Below are positions 10,926 to 18,778 of a stretch of DNA of 64,000 nucleotides, one piece after another; within the stretch, counting starts at the first letter, position 1; each line of letters opens with the position of its first letter. Under the pieces are notes generated by a model that made no database searches, was not told the origin of the DNA, and saw only the letters and a program-made list of their open reading frames with translations. The DNA comes from Vagococcus jeotgali (GTDB lineage: Bacteria > Bacillota > Bacilli > Lactobacillales > Vagococcaceae), in NCBI RefSeq assembly GCF_035918315.1, contig NZ_CP142146.1:62001-126000 (forward strand), given 5' to 3'. The position numbers were made by a program, and so were the translations under genes.

Positions 10926-11347
10926 TTCAGCCACCTCTTCATCAAAGGAATATAACGTTAGTGTCTCTACAATTTGTAAATAGATTCAACAAGATGATCC
11001 TAGTAATACTAACATATTATCTATAAAAGAACGAGAATTAATAAAAGAAAATAAGCGGTTAAAGGAAGAAAATGATATTTGAAAGCGAGCGGCGGTGCTT
11101 TTGGCAAAAAGTTAATAAAACTAGGGAGAGAGACTGTTTTAAAGGTAGTCTCTCTTAATTTAAGTGCTGGACACCGCATTATTCGTATTTTAATGGTACT
11201 CAATATTCCTAGAACAACCTATAATGATTCTTCATTTATCTAAATGAGGAATACTAACATCAATTTTAAATCGAGTTAAAAGAAGATTAACTTGATTTAA
11301 TTATTTTATTCGACTATTTTTGTCCGTAATCTTGACACAAGAGCCGA

Positions 11348-11383
11348 AGAGACTGACTTTAGATTTACTGTGAGTCTCTTTTT
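11348..11383 (+). terminator. Intrinsic terminator
   Basis: AGAGACT pairs with AGTCTCT and is followed by TTTTTT. It lies between the IS3 right end and the dus gene and would stop read-through from the IS elements. Confidence 0.7.
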
Positions 11384-11479
11384 TATCTGTTTTCCTGACT
11401 TTACTTATCATGAAAATATACGTATACTGTTATGAGAATTTTAGAACAGTATGAAACCTTAAGAATGGAGAATACCGTG

Positions 11480-12436
11480 ATGACAGATAATTTTTGGCAA
11501 GAATTACCAAAACCTTTTTTTGTGTTAGCCCCAATGGAAGATGTGACAGATGTCGTCTTTAGACATGTGATAAAAGAAGCAGGAGCACCTGATGTTTTTT
11601 TTACAGAATTTACTAATTCAGATAGTTACTGTCACCCAGAAGGTCGTGATAGTGTGAGAGGTCGCTTAGTTTTTACAGAAGATGAACAGCCTGTAGTGGC
11701 CCATATTTGGGGAAATAATCCTGAGTATTTTTCTCAGATGAGTATGGATTTAAAAGAAATGGGATTTAAAGGAATTGATATTAACATGGGCTGTCCTGTT
11801 CCTAATGTGGCGACAAGAGGTAAGGGAAGTGGTTTGATTTTAAGACCAGATGTAGCAGCTGAGTTAATTCAAGCAGCAAAGGCAGGAGGTCTTCCTGTTA
11901 GTGTCAAAACACGCATTGGTTTTTATAAGGTTGATGAAATGGAAGAGTGGATAACACATATATTAGAACAAGATATTGCTAATTTATCAATCCACTTAAG
12001 AACGCGTGAAGAGATGAGTAAAGCAGACTCTCATTTTGAGCTGATTCCTCAAATATTAGCTATTCGTGACCGTGTTGCACCAAATACTTTCATTACGATT
12101 AATGGTGACATTATGGATCGTCAAATGGGGGTAGAGTTAGTTAAAGAGTACGGAGTTGATGGCGTGATGATTGGCCGAGGTGTCTTTAAAAATCCTTATG
12201 CCTTTGAAAAAGAGCCTAGGGAGCATTCCTCTAAAGAATTATTAGACTTATTACGATTACAATTAGATCTTCAAGATCATTATTCAAAAGAGGTCCCAAG
12301 ATCAATTGTTGGTTTGCATCGCTTTTTTAAAATTTATGTTAAGGGATTTCCTGGAGCAAGTGATTTAAGAGTGAAGTTGATGAATACCAAATCTACTGAC
12401 GAAGTACGGATAATTTTAGATGATTTTTTTAAATAG
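11480..12436 (+). CDS. dus: tRNA-dihydrouridine synthase
   Basis: An FMN-dependent enzyme of about 318 residues that reduces uridines of tRNA to dihydrouridine. Residues 8-25 ([18 protein letters not shown]) form the first strand of the FMN barrel. The catalytic cysteine lies in [24 protein letters not shown], a conserved H in SIHLRTREE, and late NGD and [11 protein letters not shown] motifs complete the active site. I place the start at ATG 11480 because AATGGAG lies 9 bases upstream; GTG 11477 is an alternative. The open frame extends to 11432 without ribosome-site support. It stands alone between IS3 debris and the sRNA cluster. Confidence 0.93.
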   Translation: MTDNFWQELPKPFFVLAPMEDVTDVVFRHVIKEAGAPDVFFTEFTNSDSYCHPEGRDSVRGRLVFTEDEQPVVAHIWGNNPEYFSQMSMDLKEMGFKGIDINMGCPVPNVATRGKGSGLILRPDVAAELIQAAKAGGLPVSVKTRIGFYKVDEMEEWITHILEQDIANLSIHLRTREEMSKADSHFELIPQILAIRDRVAPNTFITINGDIMDRQMGVELVKEYGVDGVMIGRGVFKNPYAFEKEPREHSSKELLDLLRLQLDLQDHYSKEVPRSIVGLHRFFKIYVKGFPGASDLRVKLMNTKSTDEVRIILDDFFK

Positions 12437-12594
12437 TAGAAAAAGAGTGTAAAAAGCTTTGTTAGTTAGATTAGTCCAATAATTATAAATTAATGACCAC
12501 TCATTATTTTTTTGATTATTGTTTCAATTTTTTAGACTTGTTCACATTTAAATTTTAAATAGGACACATTTTATTCGCAAGTAGGGGGTAATAT

Positions 12595-12712
12595 ATAGTT
12601 ACACAAGAAGACAAACCTAAAAATCTTTTTTTGTTTCTTTTATTTACCTCTTTTAAAGATAAATAAAAATCAATCTCTAAAAAAACAATTGGCCAAACCG
12701 TCAGTTGTTTTT
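12595..12712 (+). ncRNA. Candidate small RNA, diverged third paralog
   Basis: The same layout as the two RNAs at 12855 and 14579, more diverged. TTCGCA (12574) and TAGTTA are spaced 16 bases apart, as in the others. An AAGACAAACC-type unpaired leader follows, then a hairpin with arms TTTATTTA (12639-12646) and TAAATAAA (12660-12667) whose loop includes CCTC, a CT-rich linker, and a terminator with AACAATTG pairing with CAGTTGTT (one G-U), then seven T. Without the two better copies I would not have called it. Confidence 0.45.
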
Positions 12713-12715
12713 TTG
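12683..12715 (+). terminator. Intrinsic terminator of the third candidate sRNA
   Basis: AAACAATTG and CAGTTGTTT arms with a 10-base loop, followed by TTTTTTT. It is the only strong terminator between dus and the sRNA at 12855. Confidence 0.7.
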
Positions 12716-12821
12716 CTTTATAAATAGAGATGAATTTTATTAAGATTTTTTGACATTCATCAGTGTATTAAGATATTCTTAATATTTATTCATTAAATGT
12801 CTGATTTTACACCATAAAATA

Positions 12822-12849
12822 TTCACAACTTAAGGCTATGATATATGTA
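12822..12849 (+). promoter_or_regulatory. Promoter of sRNA copy 1
   Basis: TTCACA (12822-12827), a 16-base spacer and TATGTA (12844-12849). The same arrangement occurs before copy 2, and the block CTATGATATATGTATACC is identical in both, so this region is conserved more strongly than the surroundings. A shared regulator is possible. Confidence 0.55.
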
Positions 12850-12854
12850 TACCA

Positions 12855-12950
12855 ACAAAACAACCCAAACAAACTTTTTTAATTTATTTACTCCTCCAAA
12901 GTAAATAAACAACTCCTTTTTACCTCTAGCTTTTGCTAGAGGTTTTTTTA
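12855..12950 (+). ncRNA. Small RNA with anti-Shine-Dalgarno loop, copy 1
   Basis: A transcript of about 95 bases: a C/A-rich unpaired leader (CAACCCAAACAAAC), then a 9-bp hairpin TTTATTTAC / GTAAATAAA (12883-12891, 12901-12909) whose 9-base loop is TCCTCCAAA, a perfect anti-Shine-Dalgarno. A second CTCC motif (AACTCC, 12910-12915) follows, then a terminator CCTCTAGC-TTTT-GCTAGAGG with seven T. No convincing open reading frame is present. The layout resembles regulatory RNAs that pair with ribosome binding sites, such as streptococcal csRNAs; that comparison is inference. Confidence 0.72.
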
Positions 12951-12986
12951 TTACTTATTATATGAGTTGTTATGTTAATGAATCTA

Positions 12987-12994
12987 TTTATATT
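12987..12994 (+). repeat. ISL3 target duplication, left
   Basis: TTTATATT, repeated exactly at 14486-14493 on the other side of the ISL3 element. Confidence 0.92.
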
Positions 12995-14485
12995 GGCTCT
13001 TCGTCAAATCGTGTTGATATTTAAAAATTGATAAAATAAGGGCATTAGAAGAAGGGGGATTTTTCCTCCTTCTTCTTTTTAATTAAATTGAAATGATTGA
13101 CCTTGAATAAGGAAAATCCGTCGCTTAAAAGTTAAGAAATTTCGGTAACCATAGGCTGTTCGTTTGATAGCTTTGATTCGGTTGTTAATTCCTTCTAAAA
13201 AACCATTTGAATAAGAATAATTTAAAGCATTGGTAACACCTTGCCTGAAGGTTTGGAATGTTTTGAATTTGGCTTTAAATTCCTTAGGAAGCTCATTAGA
13301 GATAGAATGAGTTAATTCTAAAAATAAGTCTGAATCCTTTGTTTCATAAGCATATTTTAACTCTTGTATATAATCATATGCGATTTTTATAGTTGAGTTA
13401 TAGGAAAGAAGTTCTTCAATGACACCAACTTGTGTCATACTTTTATTGAAAAGAGGATAATTACTATATGTAGTGGCACTTAATTGACTAGAGTCTTTTA
13501 AAAATAGTTTCCAATATTTTTTTATTCTCCGGTATTGTTTTGCTTCTTCATTATCATAACGTTTTAATTGATTCATTTCTTTTATTCTTAGTTGATTAAA
13601 AGAACGATTGATATGCTGAATGATATGGAATCTATCTGTCACAATCTCTGCATGTGGAAATACAGTTTTAAGAAGGCCACCGTAGTTGGCATTCATATCC
13701 ATGACGAGAAACTTCACTTTTAACCGCTCTTTTCTGGAGTATTTCAGGAAGTACTTAATAAGAGAGAAGAGACGTCTATCTGGTAAAATATCAATAATCT
13801 TTTTACTTTCAGCATCAGCACAAATAAAGCTCATACCAGATTGACATGACTTAGTTGATTTAAATTCATCGACACATAGTACTTTTGGTAGATGTTGAAA
13901 GTTGGTTAGACAGTGGTTGGTAAAGTCGTATAAAACACGTTGTACCGTGTTATCAGAAACATGATGGAATCTAGCGATCTCTTTTCTTGAACGATCTTCT
14001 TTCAAATCTAAGGCGATTTGATACTTTAATGTTTTCGATATATGACAATAGTCATCGACTAACGCAGTATCAGCACTGAATGTTGTATGACATTCTTTAC
14101 ATAGATATCGTTCTCTTTTAAGTTCTAAATAAGTTGTGACCCTATTAAACTCTGGTAGTTGTGTTTTAGTAGTATAAGTACCATTTTTAACACACGTATT
14201 CTGATGACAAGAGGGGCATATTCTGTCTGGAGACGTTAGTCTTCCCCTTATTATATTTGAGCGTCTACCTCTAATAGTAGCCTCAGTTAACCAATCTTTT
14301 TCAAAAATAATAGATTTGTCTGTTAAATTAAGTAATTTTCTAGTATGATTATCCATGGGAACATCCTCCTAATAATTTGGTTTTTGTCGACTTTATTTTA
14401 TCATGTTTGGATGTTCCTTTTTGTATTTAAAAACAAAAAATCGTATTAATGGAAACTATCCATCAACACGATTTATTATAGACCC
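12995..14485 (-). mobile_element. ISL3-family element, intact, with 8-bp target duplication
   Basis: 1491 bp. Left end GGCTCTTCGTCAAATCGTG and right end complement GGGTCTATAATAAATCGTG share AAATCGTGTTGAT. TTTATATT is duplicated on both sides. It carries one intact transposase and a hairpin (about 13046-13080) between the transposase stop and the end. It inserted in the gap between two sRNA genes without damaging either. Confidence 0.95.
13079..14356 (-). CDS. ISL3-family transposase
   Basis: A 425-residue transposase with an N-terminal zinc-finger-like region (CPSCHQNTC and CKECHTTF near residues 47-88), a helix-turn-helix (SRKEIARFHHVSDNTVQRVL near 125-143) and the DDE core, including D in CVDEFKS near 164 and D in VMDMNANYGG near 222. 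The typical C-terminal SNGFLEGINNRIKAIKR follows. The ATG at 14356 is preceded by GGAGGATGTTCCC. The frame is intact and the ends match, so it should be functional. Confidence 0.95.
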   Translation of the reverse strand: MDNHTRKLLNLTDKSIIFEKDWLTEATIRGRRSNIIRGRLTSPDRICPSCHQNTCVKNGTYTTKTQLPEFNRVTTYLELKRERYLCKECHTTFSADTALVDDYCHISKTLKYQIALDLKEDRSRKEIARFHHVSDNTVQRVLYDFTNHCLTNFQHLPKVLCVDEFKSTKSCQSGMSFICADAESKKIIDILPDRRLFSLIKYFLKYSRKERLKVKFLVMDMNANYGGLLKTVFPHAEIVTDRFHIIQHINRSFNQLRIKEMNQLKRYDNEEAKQYRRIKKYWKLFLKDSSQLSATTYSNYPLFNKSMTQVGVIEELLSYNSTIKIAYDYIQELKYAYETKDSDLFLELTHSISNELPKEFKAKFKTFQTFRQGVTNALNYSYSNGFLEGINNRIKAIKRTAYGYRNFLTFKRRIFLIQGQSFQFN

Positions 14486-14493
14486 TTTATATT
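14486..14493 (+). repeat. ISL3 target duplication, right
   Basis: TTTATATT, exact partner of 12987-12994. Confidence 0.92.
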
Positions 14494-14545
14494 ATAAGTT
14501 TCTTAAACACTCTTCAAGATTTTTAACTAATTAGTTCATCGTTTA

Positions 14546-14573
14546 TTCATAAATTGAAGCTATGATATATGTA
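14546..14573 (+). promoter_or_regulatory. Promoter of sRNA copy 2
   Basis: TTCATA (14546-14551), a 16-base spacer and TATGTA (14568-14573), in register with copy 1. AAGCTATGATATATGTATAC is nearly identical to copy 1, while sequence further upstream is unrelated. Confidence 0.55.
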
Positions 14574-14578
14574 TACCA

Positions 14579-14676
14579 ACAAACAACCCAAACAAACTTT
14601 TTAATTTATTTACTCCTCCAAAGTAAATAGAACAACTCCTTTTTGCTCCTAGTGAAAGCTAGGAGCTTTTTTGTTG
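14579..14676 (+). ncRNA. Small RNA with anti-Shine-Dalgarno loop, copy 2
   Basis: Paralog of 12855-12950. The leader and hairpin are almost identical: TTTATTTAC (14605-14613), loop TCCTCCAAA, GTAAATAGA (14623-14631), where A to G keeps a U-G pair. AACAACTCC is conserved. The terminator arms differ from copy 1 (GCTCCTAG...CTAGGAGC instead of CCTCTAGC...GCTAGAGG) yet pair perfectly, so structure is kept while sequence changed. A run of six T follows. That pattern supports a real structured RNA. Confidence 0.72.
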
Positions 14677-14768
14677 TTATAATTGAAAAGGTAAAGATAT
14701 TTTCATGGATAAAAACATAAGAGATTGATACAATAGGTGAGTTGAGTAGTATTAGGAGGAGAGTTATA

Positions 14769-15059
14769 ATGAAATCAATGGATGCTATTAATCAATTTAG
14801 AGATGAACGTAACTGGAGACAATTCCATAAAGAAAAAGACTTAGCTATTTCTATTTCTTTAGAAGCTAATGAATTATTAGAGTTGTTTCAATGGAAAGAT
14901 AATGAAGAAGCTAGGCTACAAACTGAGCGACTTGAAGAAGAATTAGCAGACGTATTAATCTATGCTTATATGATGGCAGATAATTTAGGATTTGACATTA
15001 ATGAAATAATTGCGAAAAAATTAATAAAAAATGCTGAAAAATATCCTTTAGATAAATAA
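14769..15059 (+). CDS. MazG-like nucleotide pyrophosphohydrolase
   Basis: A 96-residue all-alpha NTP pyrophosphatase of the MazG/RS21-C6 type, predicted to hydrolyse non-canonical or excess nucleoside triphosphates to monophosphates. The metal-binding pattern is visible: SLEANELLELFQW near residues 31-43 (E-x2-E) and EELADVLIYAYMMAD near 60-74 (E-x3-D). The start ATG at 14769 follows TTAGGAGGAGAGTTATA, much better than the upstream in-frame start at 14742. It is close upstream of the GtrB-type gene but has its own ribosome site; no functional link is evident. Confidence 0.85.
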   Translation: MKSMDAINQFRDERNWRQFHKEKDLAISISLEANELLELFQWKDNEEARLQTERLEEELADVLIYAYMMADNLGFDINEIIAKKLIKNAEKYPLDK

Positions 15060-15117
15060 GTGGGTTTGTTATGATGATTAGAGTTAAAAGGTGAGTAATT
15101 TATTAAAGGAGAAAAAC

Positions 15118-16080
15118 ATGTCAAAAGAATTATTATCCGTGGTGGTTCCTTGTTATAACGAAGAAGAGACTATTATGCCTTTTATTGAAAAGATGAAGGA
15201 AATAGAGGCAGAGTTACCACAATTAGATATAGAGTACTGGTTTGTTAATGATGGATCAAAAGATAAAACTCTCTCAGTTCTAAGGGAGATATCGACTGCA
15301 TCAGATTCATATAACTATTTATCTTTTTCAAGAAACTTTGGGAAAGAATCTGCCCTTTATGCAGGTTTAGAACATGCTAGAGGGGATTATGTGACTGTAA
15401 TGGATGTGGATTTACAAGACCCACCAGAGCTACTACCTAAGATGTATCATATCATTAAAGAAGATGATTATGACTGCATAGGGACAAGGCGTGTGACACG
15501 AGAGGGTGAGCCTAAAATCAGGTCCTTTTTTGCCCGTAAGTTTTATCAAATTATTAACAAGATTTCAAATATCGAAATTGTAGATGGTGCTAGGGACTAC
15601 CGCTTGATGACTAGACAAATGGTCAATGCTATTTTGGAATTAAAAGAAGTGAATCGTTTTTCAAAAGGTATTTTTAGTTGGGTAGGGTTTGATACTTATT
15701 ATTTAGAGTTTGAAAATGTTGAAAGAACTGAAGGGGAAACTTCTTGGTCATTTTGGAGTTTATTTAAATATTCTATTGATGGTATTATTTCATTTTCAGA
15801 ATTTCCTTTAATGTTGTCTGCTATTGTTGGCTTATTTTCTTTTGTTGTAGCTATTATTGCCTTAATATTTATTATTGTTAGGGCTTTGATATTGGGAGAC
15901 CCTACACAAGGATGGCCTTCATTAGTTTGTATCATTTTAGCACTAGGTGGGTTGCAATTGTTGAGTCTAGGTATTGTGGGTCAATACTTGGGGAAAACCT
16001 TTTTAGAGACGAAAAAACGACCTATCTACGTGTTAAAGGAAGAGAAAATCAACCCAAGAGGTGATGAAGATGGACTTTAA
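15118..16080 (+). CDS. GtrB/CsbB-type membrane glycosyltransferase (GT2)
   Basis: A 320-residue glycosyltransferase of the bactoprenol-glucosyltransferase type. In known systems it transfers a sugar from a nucleotide donor to undecaprenyl phosphate on the inner face of the membrane. The N-terminal GT-A domain starts SVVVPCYNEEET and contains the DxD region DVDLQDPPE. Two hydrophobic segments near residues 235-260 and 270-295 anchor the C-terminus. The start at 15118 is fixed by AAAGGAGAAAAAC; the frame opens at 15091 without such a site. The next gene overlaps its end by 11 bases, indicating coupled translation with the YfhO-like partner. Confidence 0.9.
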   Translation: MSKELLSVVVPCYNEEETIMPFIEKMKEIEAELPQLDIEYWFVNDGSKDKTLSVLREISTASDSYNYLSFSRNFGKESALYAGLEHARGDYVTVMDVDLQDPPELLPKMYHIIKEDDYDCIGTRRVTREGEPKIRSFFARKFYQIINKISNIEIVDGARDYRLMTRQMVNAILELKEVNRFSKGIFSWVGFDTYYLEFENVERTEGETSWSFWSLFKYSIDGIISFSEFPLMLSAIVGLFSFVVAIIALIFIIVRALILGDPTQGWPSLVCIILALGGLQLLSLGIVGQYLGKTFLETKKRPIYVLKEEKINPRGDEDGL

Positions 16081-17887
16081 AGTGCCGCCAAAATTACGCC
16101 AATTGCTACCAGGATTGATGATTATGGTGATTGCCCTAGTTATTTTATTACCTCAAATATATACAAAATTTGTACCAGTAGGATCAGATATTACTTTTCA
16201 CTACAATCGGTTTTACGATATTTATCAGCAATTAGAGACTGGAAAATTTAATTATTATCAATCGATTTATGGGTTTAATAGTAGTGGTCGTATCATTAAT
16301 GCTCTCTATGGTTATGATATGGCATTTTTTCATGGTGTATTGCTTTGGATGACTAAATCATGGTTAAAAATGCAACTTATTTCCTCTTTTAGTTGCTTAG
16401 TTATAGCAGGAAGTGGTATGTATGTGTTAATGAGAAAATTAAATATTATGACTATTTTCTCTCTAGTTGGTGCAGCTATGTACATGTCTGCATCACCTGT
16501 CATGTATTATATTAGAGCACTTGGTTTTTCTGGTTGGGGATCAGCGATGCTACCTTGGATATTTATTCCAGCTATTAGAGTGATTCAGAATAAAAATAAG
16601 CCTATTAATCCAGTTTACTTAGGGTTAATAATGAGTATTATAATGAATACACATATGTTAAGTGCTGTGTTAGCTGTATTGGCTATCATACCTTTTTTCT
16701 TAATTGGTTTTATTCAGACTCATCAGAAAAAGCAGTTTATAATTGATTTAATACTATCTATTTTACTATTTGTTGTATTATCTTTAAATACGTTAGTTGC
16801 TTATGCAGATGTGTTTTTATCTAACAGTATATTACAACCCTTTATTCCTAAAGTATTTTTAGATAATACAATGACGTTATCAATTACGGATAATTATAAT
16901 AACACTAATTTAGGTTTACTATTTGGATGTATGTTTGTATTCCAAATTGTTTATACAGTATTGAATTGGAAACAGTACTCCTTAGTCGAAAAACTAATGG
17001 TTTCTATAGGTTCAGTATTTTTATTTATATCTTCATCTCTTATGCCTTGGGATATATTAGTAAAACATATTTCGGCTCTAACAATTTTTCAATTTGCTTT
17101 TCGATTTGCAGCTATTTCATATATTCTGTTATTAGCCAGTTTGATGTTGACAGTTAATCATTTTTACCGCACATCGTCTCATCAAAAAGAAAAAATATTT
17201 CTGACAGTTATCCTGACTTTAGGGATATTAGTTATATCAGGTGCTAATACAGTCTCTCATAAAAATGCCAAAAAATGGTATGACGATCCTGTGTCTATGG
17301 GGAATAATAAGGAGAATATGCTTGAACATAATCCAGATGTGATACGTCAAAAACTAAGAAGCTCTGATTTAACTCAGGCCTTTGATTTGATTGCTAAAGG
17401 GACACCAGATTATTTGCCTATTCATGATGAATATGATAGCGCGTATGTATATAAGCATTTTTCACCTTATTCAACGTATCTAAATGAAATCTTTCATAAT
17501 CAGGCTGGATATAACCATGAGGTACTACCAGATGGGCGCTTGAAAGTTACTTGGAATACCTCTAAGGGAGATGTGAGTCGGCAAGTTCCTGTCATTATTT
17601 ATGGGCATAGTACAGTAGAGTTGAACGGGGAAAAGGTAACTAGGCAAGACTATCATACTTCAGAGATTGGTAGTTTAGTTATTTCTAGTATCCCTGGTGA
17701 GAATGAAGTGATTATTGGTTATAAACCATGGATAAATATGACCATTGTCTTAGTAATAAAGATAATAGGATATCTATTTGTATTGGTTTACGTGATCTTT
17801 GATATAAGGCGAATTATTAGGGATAAAAAACTTCATCGATCTCGGACTTACAAACGTAAACGAAAATATCATAAACAGTCATCGTAA
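16070..17887 (+). CDS. YfhO-like polytopic membrane protein (putative GT-C glycosyltransferase)
   Basis: About 605 residues, with a short cytoplasmic N-terminus, roughly a dozen hydrophobic segments, a soluble domain near residues 410-560, and a last membrane segment before a very basic tail (RTYKRKRKYHKQ). The first outside loop has GSDITFHYNRFYD, the position where GT-C enzymes carry catalytic acids. CsbB-YfhO type pairs glycosylate lipoteichoic or wall polymers using the lipid-linked sugar. Overlap with the GtrB-like gene supports that role here. It is shorter than typical YfhO (about 850 residues), so the substrate is uncertain. Start 16070 is chosen for AAGAGG 8 bases upstream. Confidence 0.75.
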   Translation: MDFKVPPKLRQLLPGLMIMVIALVILLPQIYTKFVPVGSDITFHYNRFYDIYQQLETGKFNYYQSIYGFNSSGRIINALYGYDMAFFHGVLLWMTKSWLKMQLISSFSCLVIAGSGMYVLMRKLNIMTIFSLVGAAMYMSASPVMYYIRALGFSGWGSAMLPWIFIPAIRVIQNKNKPINPVYLGLIMSIIMNTHMLSAVLAVLAIIPFFLIGFIQTHQKKQFIIDLILSILLFVVLSLNTLVAYADVFLSNSILQPFIPKVFLDNTMTLSITDNYNNTNLGLLFGCMFVFQIVYTVLNWKQYSLVEKLMVSIGSVFLFISSSLMPWDILVKHISALTIFQFAFRFAAISYILLLASLMLTVNHFYRTSSHQKEKIFLTVILTLGILVISGANTVSHKNAKKWYDDPVSMGNNKENMLEHNPDVIRQKLRSSDLTQAFDLIAKGTPDYLPIHDEYDSAYVYKHFSPYSTYLNEIFHNQAGYNHEVLPDGRLKVTWNTSKGDVSRQVPVIIYGHSTVELNGEKVTRQDYHTSEIGSLVISSIPGENEVIIGYKPWINMTIVLVIKIIGYLFVLVYVIFDIRRIIRDKKLHRSRTYKRKRKYHKQSS

Positions 17888-17888
17888 T

Positions 17889-17939
17889 AAAAAGAGATCC
17901 AAAAACGTTATAGAATAATGTTTTTGGATCTCTTTTTTT
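17889..17939. terminator. Bidirectional intrinsic terminator
   Basis: AAAGAGATCCAAAAAC (17891-17906) pairs perfectly with 17920-17935 and is flanked by A-run and T-run. It serves the convergent YfhO-like and NMT1-like genes; the T-run overlaps the stop of the latter. Confidence 0.9.
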
Positions 17940-18774
17940 AATGTGAAAAAGTCTTAAAAATACCTTCGTCACTAGTTGTCTTTTTTGTGATTTCTAAAGT
18001 ATTTAACATCCAGTTTTGACACAGGTTAAAGTCATGTACTGAATAATTTTGTTGCGGTTCGAAAACAAAACTTTCATAAGTTTTAGCTTTTTTATGATCT
18101 AGCTTACAATGTTGTGCAATTAAAGAAATTTTTTCTTGATTTGTTTTTGAGTTAAAATAATGAGCAGCATCCTCAAGAGCCAAGTGGAAATTTTTAACCG
18201 TTTGAGGGAACCTTTCAATAAACCGCTTATCAAAGCACCACATGACAAAACAGGCATCAATCTCATTAGAGTGCCAAATTATTTCTGTATTTTCTTGAGA
18301 TAACACTTGGGTAATAAAAGGTTCAATAGCAACTAAGGCTTGAATATCACCATTTTCTAAAGCAGCCATTCTCTCGTACGTGTTATTAATAAAGTGGTAG
18401 CTAGTAGGTGGCAACAGTGTATTTAAATAAGTATCTACAAAAAATCTGAATAAACCAGTTCGGTTAATGCCTACTGTTAATTCGGGTAAATCTTGCCAGT
18501 TAGTTACTCCAACGAGTTGGATAGTACGAGTTAAGGTAGAGGTAATCATCGCCTCTTTACCTTCATCTTGATAATAGAAATAAAAAGTAGTATCTCCCAT
18601 AATGGCATCTACTTGATTTTCTAGAAAAGCTTTTTTACCATTAAAAACAAAATCATCAGATAATGTTAAATCAACACTAACTTGGTAATTATCAAATATA
18701 CCTAATTCCTTAGCTAATATCACTGGTAAAACTAGGGGATTCATTCTATTTTGTTGCAAACGAATGGTATTCAT
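17938..18774 (-). CDS. NMT1/SsuA-like periplasmic-binding-fold protein without signal peptide
   Basis: 278 residues beginning MNTIRLQQNRMNPLVLPVIL with no signal peptide or lipobox. The pattern (LAKELGIFDNYQVSVDL, DAIMGDTTFYFYYQDEG, NGDIQALVAIEPF) is that of type-2 binding folds such as SsuA, THI5/NMT1 and also the cytoplasmic enzymes MqnA/MqnD. Lack of export suggests an enzyme or intracellular sensor instead of a transporter receptor. It lies 4 bases after a UbiA-type gene and is preceded by GAAAGGATGATTTA. Pairing with a prenyltransferase recalls quinone pathways, but I see no specific catalytic motif and cannot assign a reaction. Confidence 0.6.
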   Translation of the reverse strand: MNTIRLQQNRMNPLVLPVILAKELGIFDNYQVSVDLTLSDDFVFNGKKAFLENQVDAIMGDTTFYFYYQDEGKEAMITSTLTRTIQLVGVTNWQDLPELTVGINRTGLFRFFVDTYLNTLLPPTSYHFINNTYERMAALENGDIQALVAIEPFITQVLSQENTEIIWHSNEIDACFVMWCFDKRFIERFPQTVKNFHLALEDAAHYFNSKTNQEKISLIAQHCKLDHKKAKTYESFVFEPQQNYSVHDFNLCQNWMLNTLEITKKTTSDEGIFKTFSH

Positions 18775-18778
18775 TAAA

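Larger units (their letters stand above)
9525..11115 (+). pseudogene. IS3 OrfA, interrupted by IS256 and nonsense codons
   Basis: Starts MTTKRYSEEFKQSMISLKHS behind AAAGGAGC, is split by IS256 after 9589, and resumes at 10918 (SGRSATSSSKEYNVSVSTIC). TAG follows at TICK*IQQ (10981) and TGA at ENDI*KRA (about 11080), so the gene is dead even without the insertion. The remainder reads RAAVLLAKS, the normal end of this OrfA type. OrfB continues from about 11115 only as LSAGHRIIRILMVLNIPRTT-like sequence and then stops. Confidence 0.87.
9460..11345 (+). mobile_element. IS3-family element, decayed, split by IS256
   Basis: Left repeat GGCTCTTATAATAAGATTAC at 9460 and right repeat (complement of GTAATCTTGACACAAGAGCC at 11326-11345) match for most of about 27 bases including ACGGACAAA. 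OrfA is interrupted by IS256 and by nonsense codons. OrfB survives only as a short N-terminal trace. The nearby remnant at 1541-1805 is the same element type. It is not mobile by itself. Confidence 0.87.

Noticed and set aside
9460-11345. Target duplication of the IS3 element
   Set aside because: The 3-4 bases outside each end (left ...ATA, right GAA...) do not match, so no claim is made.
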